DNA from: JAAYAY01 sp964429355
Lineage (GTDB): Bacteria; Planctomycetota; Planctomycetia; Pirellulales; Thermoguttaceae
Length of the DNA: 64,000 nt
Assembly: GCA_964429355.1 (NCBI GenBank)
Contig: CAYSCH010000002.1
Location: 22,742-86,741 of the forward strand
Reading direction: 5' to 3'
This document shows positions 52,241-60,217 of the stretch, piece after piece. The number at the start of each line of letters is the position of its first letter. Position 1 is the first letter of the stretch. Both the position numbers and the translations under genes were made by a program. The notes below the pieces were generated by a model. The model had not been told where the DNA came from. It ran no database searches and was given only the letters and a program-made list of their open reading frames with translations.

Positions 52241-54202
52241 ATGCGAATCACAGAACGATGCTTGATTGTGGCAAGGGTGCTAGCGCTGGCTACCTTGCTA
52301 CCGCCCGTAACGGCGACAGCACAGCAGAAGACATTCGTCGCCTTTTCGATGAAGCAGGCGGAAGCTCGCATTCGGCAGGCCATCAGCCGCGGCGAGGACT
52401 TCCGAAAAGCGCGCCCCGAGTTGTTGTATCTGGGCGGCATTACTCGGCCCTGGGCTGTAGTGCTCGACCCACAAGGCCGAGACTGGCTTCTGGTAGGTGA
52501 GCGGGACCCACGGTGCTCGGTGCTGACGCTGGACGATTGGGTTGCGGCCGTGCGAGCGCGCTTCCTGCACGGCGAGCGGGACCCTGGCATGAGCATCGAC
52601 CCTCGCCCGTGTGCGGCATGTCGCGCTGCTGGAAAGGATCGCGGGTGTTTCCATTCCGGGCAGCAGGACGTAAGGTACTTTGCGGGCGTCGAAGGCACTC
52701 ACTTTGGTCAGGTCTGCTTCGAGGCGGACTGGCTCTTGAAGCGGATCGACTTTGGCTTGGACCGACCGCCGATCAAGCAGTTTCAGACCGGCTACGACCT
52801 TAGGGTAGAAGAGTCGCACCGGACGCCCCTGCGGGGACTGCGGATTAGCACTCGGCTCTGGTTCCTCCCCGTGGTTGACCGTGTGGGCGTCTACCCCGAG
52901 GTCGTTCTTCTGGAAAGGTTCCAAATGGGAGTATTCCACGAAGTGGAGTACGTGGAAATCGACGGGCAGGTCGTGGCCGAGCCTGATAACTTCCCAAATC
53001 CCCCGGTGGAGCAGTTCGTCCGATCCTTCACGGAGAAGTACGATCATCTAGCGCAATGGCGGCCCGTGTTGGAGACCCTCCGGGGCCTCACGCGACTGTC
53101 AGCACTGGCAAAGGGGCTGGCCCAGGCGGAGTCACTTCCTCCTGTGGATTACTTCCTGGCCAGCTATCCGCCCGCGGAAGTCAAAACGCCAAAGGAAGTG
53201 GAAGTCTTGCAAGTGGAGAACCGCGAGGCAGGCTTTACGTTGTCTGGTGGGGTCGATCTCCTCGCGTTGGTCGTGCAGTTCCAGAAGGGCGACGCCCGCG
53301 CACTGCGAGACCTAGTGCTGGCAGCACGCCGTGCCGCTGGCCCCACCGCCTTAATCTGGGATGTTGAGGTTGCCTTTCGTGACGGGTACCCGGTGGACGT
53401 GACAGTCCCCGACGGACTGGCCCATCCCAGCCAAATCGCGCCCTTGTTCAGTCAGGCCACGTTCCTCTTAAGGAAGAACCGCCCTGATGCGGCTATCGAG
53501 TATTACGACCGAATCCTTCAGCTTGATCCTCAGTGCGGCGATGCTTGGAGTGATCGAGGCTTTGCGCATCGCCTTTTGGGCAAGCTCGACGTGGCGGAAC
53601 AGGACTACCGGCGTGCCTTGAAGACAAGCCCGAAGGCCGCACGCGCGTGCAATAACCTTGGGGTGCTCCTGATGCGCAAAGCCAACCTTGCGGAAGCCGA
53701 GGAGATGTTCCGTAAGGGCGTCAAGACGGCTCCGTTTCTGCCTTCAATTCACAACAACCTGGCCATTTGCCTGAGACACAAGGGCGACTTGAAAGGGGCA
53801 GCGAAGGAATACCAGGCCGCTATCGCTTTGAATCGGAACGACCCCGATCCTTGTCACAACCTTGGGCTGTGCCTGCTTCTTGATGGCAAGGTCCACGAGG
53901 CGGTGGACACGCTCAAGCAGGCCGCAGAGCTTCGACCGGAATCACGGGAGTCCTGCTTCTGGTATGCTGTTGCGCTGTTCGAGGACGGCAAGAATGACCT
54001 GGCGCGAGAGGCGTTTCAGGGATACCTCAGACTCGCCGAGTACCCCATGCAGAACAACCAGCCGTGGTTCGCCAGCTACCAATTTGCTACCGTGGCCTCC
54101 AGTTTCCTGTCCGACGACGCCGTCGGCGAGGAGCTAGGCGTGGACATGAAGCCGGCTACGGCAAGAGAGTATCTGCGTCTGATTGAGGCGCAGCGACGCT
54201 GA
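52241..54202 (+). CDS. secreted protein with C-terminal TPR repeats
   Basis: The 653-residue protein has a signal peptide (CLIVARVLALATLLPPVTATAQ region, residues about 7-27). Residues 30-400 form a domain with WAVVLDPQGRDWLLVGERDP, a Cys cluster (RPCAACRAAGKDRGC) and VRYFAGVEGTHFGQVCFEAD; similar sequences are known to me only from proteins of unknown function. Residues about 420-620 hold at least five TPR units (AIEYYDRILQLDPQCGDAWS, ACNNLGVLLMRKANLAEAEE). It starts 96 bases after the large TPR gene and is followed after 31 bases by a TPR lipoprotein gene, so the three probably form one transcript. Confidence 0.8.
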   Translation: MRITERCLIVARVLALATLLPPVTATAQQKTFVAFSMKQAEARIRQAISRGEDFRKARPELLYLGGITRPWAVVLDPQGRDWLLVGERDPRCSVLTLDDWVAAVRARFLHGERDPGMSIDPRPCAACRAAGKDRGCFHSGQQDVRYFAGVEGTHFGQVCFEADWLLKRIDFGLDRPPIKQFQTGYDLRVEESHRTPLRGLRISTRLWFLPVVDRVGVYPEVVLLERFQMGVFHEVEYVEIDGQVVAEPDNFPNPPVEQFVRSFTEKYDHLAQWRPVLETLRGLTRLSALAKGLAQAESLPPVDYFLASYPPAEVKTPKEVEVLQVENREAGFTLSGGVDLLALVVQFQKGDARALRDLVLAARRAAGPTALIWDVEVAFRDGYPVDVTVPDGLAHPSQIAPLFSQATFLLRKNRPDAAIEYYDRILQLDPQCGDAWSDRGFAHRLLGKLDVAEQDYRRALKTSPKAARACNNLGVLLMRKANLAEAEEMFRKGVKTAPFLPSIHNNLAICLRHKGDLKGAAKEYQAAIALNRNDPDPCHNLGLCLLLDGKVHEAVDTLKQAAELRPESRESCFWYAVALFEDGKNDLAREAFQGYLRLAEYPMQNNQPWFASYQFATVASSFLSDDAVGEELGVDMKPATAREYLRLIEAQRR

Positions 54203-54233
54203 CTACACTCACGGAAGACCGGAGAGATTGACC

Positions 54234-55685
54234 ATGTTCGCTACAAAACCAGCGGGAGCGCGCCGTCCGGCCTTTCTTGTCGTCTTCTCGGTTATGCAGC
54301 CGCTTCTCTTTGGCCTCGCCGGGTGCGACGCGACCGGGAAGCCCTGTGGTGAGTCTATGGCCCAGGCGCAGGTGACTGCATCGGAGTCAACAGGCGGGTT
54401 GAACGGTTCTTCCAAACGTGACGATGAGCCGACTGCGCCACGCAGAGGCAGCCGCGTGCGCGTTGTGATCTGGCCGCTTGCCACCAAGTCCGATCGCGCC
54501 GAGGATTCCTATCTGGGCCATGCGGTGGCCCATGCCGTAGGCTGGGACCTCAATCATGTTCCGTCCGTACTTGTGGCCCCCAATTCGATGCTCCGGCGTG
54601 TCTTCCTCGGACGAGAGGATGAACTTCTGAAGCTGCTTGGAGCGGTAGACGTAGCCAAGGCACGGAGGCTGTGTACCGAGGTACATGCTGACCTGCTTGT
54701 CGCCGGCTCTGTTGAACGCACCCCCGAGGGCCTGAAGGCTGCGGTTCGACTGGTCCACGGGGCAACGGCCGAGTGGCCACCTGAGAAACGATTCTCAGCA
54801 GCGGACCTGTTGGCCCTTGGAGATGACATCGTGTTCGCGGTGCTCGAAGAGCTGCGCGTCGTTCCAAGTGAGCAGGAGAAGGAGAGGATTCGAGCGCGCC
54901 CCGTCACGAACATCGCTGCGTATGAGGAGTTCGCCAAGGCACTCCGTTTTGCGGAACAAGGGCGAGGCTTCCAGATGATCGCCCAATGCAGGAAGGCGGT
55001 GGAAATCGACCCCAATTTCGCCATCGCTCAGGCCCTGCTGGGTGAGACATACGTTCAGAATGGTCAACTCGACCTCGGCATTCAAGCCCTGCGGCGAGCC
55101 ATCGAGATTGACCCAACCCTCCCGAACCGAAGTAACTTGGCGGTGGCATACCGCAAGAAAGGCGAAGTGGACAAGGCGCTTGCGGAATACCGCGAAACGC
55201 TGAAACGTCGGCCGCAAGACCCCTATGTTCGTGTTCAAATGGCGGCCGTGCACTTCTATCAGAAGGAATACGCGGAGGCGGAACGAGTCCTGGTCGAGGC
55301 GCTAAAACTAGACCCCTACGCGCCTGACGCCCACTACTTCCTCGGGATGGTCTACCGGCATTGGAACAGGCTCGGCCAGGCAATTGCGGAATTCAAACAG
55401 GCAGTCACGGACTATCCCGGTGATATCCAAGCTTACGTCATGTTGGCAACCGCACATGCGTTGCTCGGAGACGCCTCGGCTGCGATCCAAGCTCTTGAGG
55501 AGGGACTGCGGACGAGTCCCAATTACGGGAAGGCGCACAACAACCTCGCGGCGTACTATGCGGGTACGCAGCAGTATGATAAAGCCTGGAACCATGTTTA
55601 CAAGGCGCAGGCACTGGGCTTCCCGGTTGCGCCGGTTATCTTGGAGGAGCTGCGCAGGAACTCGGTGGAACCGAGACAGGATTGA
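54234..55685 (+). CDS. TPR lipoprotein
   Basis: The 483-residue protein has a lipoprotein signal (FLVVFSVMQPLLFGLAGC). Residues about 75-210 form a domain like the N-terminal part of TolB/CsgG-type or adenylate-cyclase-associated TPR proteins (RVRVVIWPLATKSDRAEDSY, ADLLVAGSVERTPEGLKAAV), which typically precedes TPRs. Residues about 220-470 hold seven or so TPR units (AIAQALLGETYVQNGQLDLG, VRVQMAAVHFYQKEYAEAER). ATG 54234 was chosen because the signal starts there, with GGAGAG upstream. Role: protein binding at the membrane; partner unknown. Confidence 0.82.
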   Translation: MFATKPAGARRPAFLVVFSVMQPLLFGLAGCDATGKPCGESMAQAQVTASESTGGLNGSSKRDDEPTAPRRGSRVRVVIWPLATKSDRAEDSYLGHAVAHAVGWDLNHVPSVLVAPNSMLRRVFLGREDELLKLLGAVDVAKARRLCTEVHADLLVAGSVERTPEGLKAAVRLVHGATAEWPPEKRFSAADLLALGDDIVFAVLEELRVVPSEQEKERIRARPVTNIAAYEEFAKALRFAEQGRGFQMIAQCRKAVEIDPNFAIAQALLGETYVQNGQLDLGIQALRRAIEIDPTLPNRSNLAVAYRKKGEVDKALAEYRETLKRRPQDPYVRVQMAAVHFYQKEYAEAERVLVEALKLDPYAPDAHYFLGMVYRHWNRLGQAIAEFKQAVTDYPGDIQAYVMLATAHALLGDASAAIQALEEGLRTSPNYGKAHNNLAAYYAGTQQYDKAWNHVYKAQALGFPVAPVILEELRRNSVEPRQD

Positions 55686-55757
55686 GCGTGTTTTCGTCTT
55701 GGAGTAAACGAAGCAATCAAGCCTCTGAGTCCGGTTACAGAAAGGGTAAGGTGTCAC

Positions 55758-56285
55758 ATGGGATGGAAAGGGAAATACGCCGGTGGCCTTCTGGGGATGA
55801 TCGTCGGCGGCCCTATCGGCGGGCTTGTCGGGGCGGCCCTCGGTGATGCTAAGCAGGAGGCAGACCGCGCCGCAGAACAACGCCGTTGTCAGGCAATCAG
55901 GGATGGACGCGACCAGCCATTGTTGCCAGGCTGCGTCTCAATGCAGGAAAGGAAGCTGTCGTCAGCGGTTGGGCTCCAATCGCCGGAAGGGGGCTTTACG
56001 GTGCTGTTTGAGAAGGAGACACGGGTCCCGTGCAAACGGACGTTGACAGTCAATACAGCCAAAGACCACCAGTTGCTGTTGGACGTTCAAGTTTACCAAG
56101 GCGATTCGCTAACAGCGGAGCAGAACACTGAGGTCGCTGTTTTCCGCATCGCCGGTTGGGAGCCACGGCCGAAAGGTCATGCAGTAGAGGCTACGTTCGA
56201 GATTACGAAGCAGGGGAGAGTGGCTGTGCAAGCGCGGGAGGCGGGCAAGAAACGAGCTTTGGAGGTTGTCCAGGGCCTACAGTGA
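55758..56285 (+). CDS. glycine-zipper protein with a detached Hsp70 substrate-binding-like domain
   Basis: The 175-residue protein starts with a glycine-zipper hydrophobic segment (GGLLGMIVGGPIGGLVGAAL). Residues about 72-175 read like the beta-sandwich substrate-binding domain of DnaK/Hsp70: GGFTVLFEKETRVPCKRTLT corresponds to the DnaK stretch around TTIPTKHSQVF, LLLDVQVYQGDSLTAEQNTE to TIHVLQGERKRAADN, and RPKGHAVEATFEITKQGRVA to APRGMPQIEVTFDIDADG. There is no ATPase domain and no helical lid. The following gene encodes a second protein with the same two modules in opposite order. A substrate-binding or membrane-tethering role is inferred. Confidence 0.78.
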   Translation: MGWKGKYAGGLLGMIVGGPIGGLVGAALGDAKQEADRAAEQRRCQAIRDGRDQPLLPGCVSMQERKLSSAVGLQSPEGGFTVLFEKETRVPCKRTLTVNTAKDHQLLLDVQVYQGDSLTAEQNTEVAVFRIAGWEPRPKGHAVEATFEITKQGRVAVQAREAGKKRALEVVQGLQ

Positions 56286-56433
56286 CACGCTGGCATTGTG
56301 CGATCAAGCCACCCGTCGATTGTGTGCGCAACGTTGGCGGCGAGGAGATTCTCCACAGGCCCCGCGGAGATCGCGGTCGCAGGTGGCCAGAACCAGCCCC
56401 GGCAGGGCGTCCTGGAGAATAGGATTGACTCTT

Positions 56434-58302
56434 ATGGCACGAAGTAATTGCAGGAACTGCGGTGCGGCGCTCGATAAGCCCTGGAACTTCTACGAGCACT
56501 GCCACAACTGCATTATCGACGGCATGGCTGAGGGCCGCCGGCTCAAGTGGGTGTCCGGGCTGATTGGGATGCAGTGGGAGTTGAGGCCGGGTCGTCAGGT
56601 GGCAGCCCATCAGGCGGTCGCCACTATGCGGAGGCTCGTGAGCACGACGACCAAGGACGAAATCCTTCGCTATCCTGACTTCCTTGGTATCGAAGAGCCC
56701 GAGTATGAGGCCCTCCGCCGGAAAGCTTTGGAACTCGGTCCGATTCACGTGGGGGATGAGGAACTTGGAAGAGCAACAAAGCTGAAGTTCCATAAGGTGG
56801 AGAGTTTCGCTCAAGTCCAAGAACTATGCGCGATTGGGCCGGTTCTCCTCCTCAACCACGCCGGTGCCGGTCCCGTGCATTTCGACAAGGACCTTGACGG
56901 GCGCATCCTGTCGAGAGTTCAGCAAGCTGGTCTTATCGTGGGGTGGATGGATAAGTACCTGGGGTACACGCCGGAAATCTTCACGTATTTGAAGCAGAAT
57001 GACTGGGCGTTTCCGGGAGCGTTTATCTTTGAAAACGGCAAAATGGTCAAGACAACCAGGCTAAAGATCGGTTTCTTCGAGAGCATTCCGAACAGGTTGA
57101 ACGCCTTTGTCGAGGGGTTCTTCACCGAGTACATGCACGCGAGAGTGTTCCGGTTCACGGAGGTTGCGAAGGAGCTTCAGGCAAAATACGAAGCGATTTA
57201 CGGCAAGGCACTTGCCCCTGCTGAATGCGCAGTGGTCAAGGAATGGCGATCTCGTTTTCTGAAGGAGTCCGGCTTTTACACATTCCCGGATATCCCAGAG
57301 AAGAAACTCAGGAACGCCAAGGCGAGCTACGCACCCGTTTCAGCCGACGAAGTGATTGTCGGCCTTCAAGACAGCACGGCGTTTGGATCAGCGAAGGCCG
57401 GCTTGTTGGCAACATGTACTGGCGTTCACTGGTGCTCGGCTGGCGCGTCAGGCGCGGGATGCGTGAAGTTCTCGGACATCAGCGCGCACGATGTCCGGCA
57501 TGAGTCGAAAAGTAGTCCCGTCGTCTTAGGGCCTCAATTGGCGGTAAGCCTGGTATGCAGTGCGGAAGGGCTCTCGAAGCTGGCTTCGTTCCTTCGGGAG
57601 GCAGTGCTTATTACGTCTGCGACCGGGGCAGACAACGCGGAGTCTGCCCCGGTCACGGAGCCAACACCACCGGAGTCTGCTCCGGGATTCTTCGTCGTTC
57701 AAGGCGGCGCTCTTGCTGGGAGTGTCGGGATCGGATGTGACGGCGGCCTGTTCACTGCACTGTTTCCAGATGGCATGAAGCTCCCGTGCCACCACGATCT
57801 GTGCCTCGCCACCACGGTTGAGGACCAGGACAAGATGGAGTTCGACCTTTACCAAGGGGACGATCCCCTCAGTGCGGCAAACCGTCACGTTGCCCACGTT
57901 GAGATTCGAGGTGTCCCCCCAGGCGCAGCGGGGAAGCAACTCCACATTGCCATTGCGGCGGCAGAAGACGGGAGCCTGACAGCGGAGGCAAAAGACATCG
58001 ACACTAACAGGGAGTTGGCAGTCGTCGTTGGCGACCCTATCGGCGGGCCGGTCGGCGCATTCCTCGGGGATGTTGTTCAGAAATCGCAGGAATCGCGCAG
58101 CGAGGGCTTTGGGGAGGCAGAAGGAGCCGTTCAACGCATTCGGCGTGGGGATGCGGACGCCCACGATTTCGTGCATCCAGCCGGAGAGACAGAGACGAGA
58201 ACTCGGTGTATCCAGTGCGGAGCACCGATCCGCTCCGCTACCGCCGAGAAGCACGACGGTCTTTGTAAGCCATGCTGGAAGAAACACTCGCGAAGGAGGT
58301 AG
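56434..58302 (+). CDS. zinc-ribbon protein with Hsp70 substrate-binding-like domain and glycine zipper
   Basis: The 622-residue protein has an N-terminal zinc-finger-like motif (CRNCGAALDKPW, HCHNC), a region with an alpha/beta fold resembling thioredoxin-like or glutaredoxin-like domains (GPVLLLNHAGAGPVHFDKDL, PEIFTYLKQNDWAFPGAFIF) at about 125-215, a PH-like beta region (about 305-390), and at about 415-530 a second detached Hsp70 substrate-binding-like domain (SVGIGCDGGLFTALFPDGMK, KMEFDLYQGDDPLSAANRHV). Next to it stands a glycine zipper (VVGDPIGGPVGAFLGDVV), then a C-terminal zinc ribbon (RCIQCGAPIRSATAEKHDG, CKPCWKKH). ATG 56434 is preferred over the open upstream frame, which is not conserved-looking. 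It follows the smaller SBD gene by 148 bases. Confidence 0.72.
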   Translation: MARSNCRNCGAALDKPWNFYEHCHNCIIDGMAEGRRLKWVSGLIGMQWELRPGRQVAAHQAVATMRRLVSTTTKDEILRYPDFLGIEEPEYEALRRKALELGPIHVGDEELGRATKLKFHKVESFAQVQELCAIGPVLLLNHAGAGPVHFDKDLDGRILSRVQQAGLIVGWMDKYLGYTPEIFTYLKQNDWAFPGAFIFENGKMVKTTRLKIGFFESIPNRLNAFVEGFFTEYMHARVFRFTEVAKELQAKYEAIYGKALAPAECAVVKEWRSRFLKESGFYTFPDIPEKKLRNAKASYAPVSADEVIVGLQDSTAFGSAKAGLLATCTGVHWCSAGASGAGCVKFSDISAHDVRHESKSSPVVLGPQLAVSLVCSAEGLSKLASFLREAVLITSATGADNAESAPVTEPTPPESAPGFFVVQGGALAGSVGIGCDGGLFTALFPDGMKLPCHHDLCLATTVEDQDKMEFDLYQGDDPLSAANRHVAHVEIRGVPPGAAGKQLHIAIAAAEDGSLTAEAKDIDTNRELAVVVGDPIGGPVGAFLGDVVQKSQESRSEGFGEAEGAVQRIRRGDADAHDFVHPAGETETRTRCIQCGAPIRSATAEKHDGLCKPCWKKHSRRR

Positions 58303-58305
58303 AAA

Positions 58306-59103
58306 ATGAGGTGCGCAGTCCTTGCTGCCATCGCAGCTCTGGCCGTTCTGGTGGGCTGCAACCCACAGGCCGGGAAGAAGTCTGGCGATGATCCTGCTAA
58401 AGAGGCTCGGGATCGCGTTTTTCAGGCCCTGCTTCGCGGAGAACCTCCTTCGCCGCCGGAGGATAAACCGGTGTTGTGCCTGGCGCACAAAGGGGCCGAC
58501 AAAGAACTCAGGGAGCATCTGGCCGCATAAGGGGACGCCAACACAAAAGATCAATGGCGCATTACAGCCTTGCACTATGCTGTCGCCAGGCGACATATTG
58601 CGGCGGCTCAAGTATTGTTGGAGAAAGGTGCTGATGTCGATGCCCTGGTAGGCGGGGATGCGAGAATATCCCCCCTTCGCTTGGCGGTGGAAAATAACGA
58701 CGAGGAAATGATAAAGACGCTGCTTTCACGTCGCGCTTCATTGAGCGCGGATGACGGGTGGACTCCGCTTCACTACGCCGCCAGCAGCGGAAAGACTCGC
58801 GCTGCGGAACGGTTGCTCGAAAAGGGCGCCAGCGTGAATGCCAGAGCGCATTTCCTTGAGGCTACACCACTGCACTTTGCCGCCGAGCGAGGCCACGCAG
58901 ATATCGTTGAATTACTTCTGCGAAGAGGGGCTGATGCCAGTGCCCGAACGTGGTATCCGCTTGAGCTAACCTCTTGGGTGGAGAAACTCACTGGTGAGGT
59001 TAATAAGCGAACAAAAAGAAAACGCACGGCCCTCGGCCTCGCCAAGATGCGAGGCCACGCCGAAGTCGTCCGCATCTTGGAGGCCCACGGAGCGAAAGAG
59101 TGA
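58306..59103 (+). pseudogene. ankyrin-repeat lipoprotein broken by one in-frame stop codon
   Basis: The frame opens with a lipoprotein signal (MRCAVLAAIAALAVLVGCNP) and runs to residue 74, where TAA (58528-58530) interrupts it. The same frame continues GDANTKDQWRITALHYAVAR and carries at least four ankyrin repeats (SPLRLAVENNDEEMIKTLLS, TPLHYAASSGKTRAAERLLE, TPLHFAAERGHADIVELLLR) to the stop at 59103. A single G-to-T change (GAA to TAA) explains the break. The gene is 3 bases after the SBD/zinc-ribbon gene. It is probably a recent pseudogene; restart at ATG 58570 would give an unexported ankyrin protein. Confidence 0.82.
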
Positions 59104-59164
59104 CAGTGTGGGCTGAACATGAATGAGCCGCCTAACCCGCGCGGCCACCTGACGGAGTTCCGAA

Positions 59165-60154
59165 ATGCGTAGCGGAGTTCTCGCAACGATGCCTTGCCGA
59201 TGGCGATCCGCTCTGATCTGGGGCGTCGCCTACATGCTCGGGGTCGCGGGCTGCGCCCCTGCGTCCAGTGAACCTCCGACTGAGTCGATGGCGACCGAAT
59301 CGCAAACGACAAAGGCTCCGCTGACGCCTAAGGAGTCTCGCACACACGACGTTCCAGGCACCGGCATTCCACGGGAGCCGATGGTGGCCGAATCGGCGCG
59401 CGAACCCAAGCCCGCGAATCGGCAAGAAGCGGCCGAATGCTGCGCCCGTGGCGTTGAGCTTGCGGTCGCCCGTCGATTCTCGGAATCGAAAGAGCAGTTC
59501 GCGAAAGTCCTGGAGCTTGATCCATTCAGCCACGCCGCGACAACCGGCTTGGCAATGGTCGAAAGCGCTTCGAACGGCCGCACAAGGCCCGACATCGCCG
59601 TTCACATGTTCAGGGGCGTCAAGTACGCGAGAGACGGCAAACGTGCTGACGCGATTGTGGAGTGGTTGAAGGCCGTCGAACTGGACTCCAGCTACCTGCC
59701 TGCGTACACCAACCTGGGAGCCGCCTACCTCGACGACAAGGGAACGTTGGAGAAGGCAAGACAGTGCTTTCAGAAGGTCCTTGCGGCTGACCCTGACAAC
59801 GGTGCGGCGCAGAACGACATGGGACTATACTGGGTTCACAAGGGCGACATGGACAAGGCCCTTTCCGAGTTTGAGAGGGCCGTGGCCTTGAAGCCTACCC
59901 CCGGTGCGCTCTGTATGGCTCTCAACAATGCCGGTCTCGCCTACGAAGCCAAGGGGATGCGAGACGCCGCAATTTCGATGTTCCAGAATGCGTTGTCGAT
60001 CAATCCGAACGACGCCGAGGCCCACGACAACCTTGCGGGAACGTACTACCACAAAGGCGAATTCGAGTTGGCAATCCAGCACTGCGATAAGGCAAAGGAG
60101 CTTGGGAGAGAAATTCACCCTGACCTGGCTGAGAGACTCAGACCGTATCGTTGA
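59165..60154 (+). CDS. TPR lipoprotein
   Basis: The 329-residue protein has a lipoprotein signal (SALIWGVAYMLGVAGCAP), a Ser/Thr/Pro/Glu-rich linker (about 35-85) and six TPR units (about 90-320): ARGVELAVARRFSESKEQFA, AVELDSSYLPAYTNLGAAYL, NDMGLYWVHKGDMDKALSEF, DNLAGTYYHKGEFELAIQHC. It resembles the TPR lipoprotein encoded at 54.2 kb in layout but not closely in sequence. Gene direction and short spacings place it in the same long run as its neighbours. Function unknown beyond protein binding. Confidence 0.85.
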   Translation: MRSGVLATMPCRWRSALIWGVAYMLGVAGCAPASSEPPTESMATESQTTKAPLTPKESRTHDVPGTGIPREPMVAESAREPKPANRQEAAECCARGVELAVARRFSESKEQFAKVLELDPFSHAATTGLAMVESASNGRTRPDIAVHMFRGVKYARDGKRADAIVEWLKAVELDSSYLPAYTNLGAAYLDDKGTLEKARQCFQKVLAADPDNGAAQNDMGLYWVHKGDMDKALSEFERAVALKPTPGALCMALNNAGLAYEAKGMRDAAISMFQNALSINPNDAEAHDNLAGTYYHKGEFELAIQHCDKAKELGREIHPDLAERLRPYR

Positions 60155-60217
60155 GCAGGGCAGTGAAGCGGTTGTAGTGATGGTGAACACATGAAAGCAC
60201 AAATCGGAGGTGACACT

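Noticed and set aside
47593..59103. Possible stop-codon recoding, since three in-frame stops interrupt otherwise coherent frames
   Set aside because: The stops are TAG, TAG and TAA and replace different amino acids (Met and Tyr by comparison with the intact copy, probably Glu at the TAA). Many normal genes in the window end in TAA, TAG or TGA. Ordinary nonsense mutation explains them.
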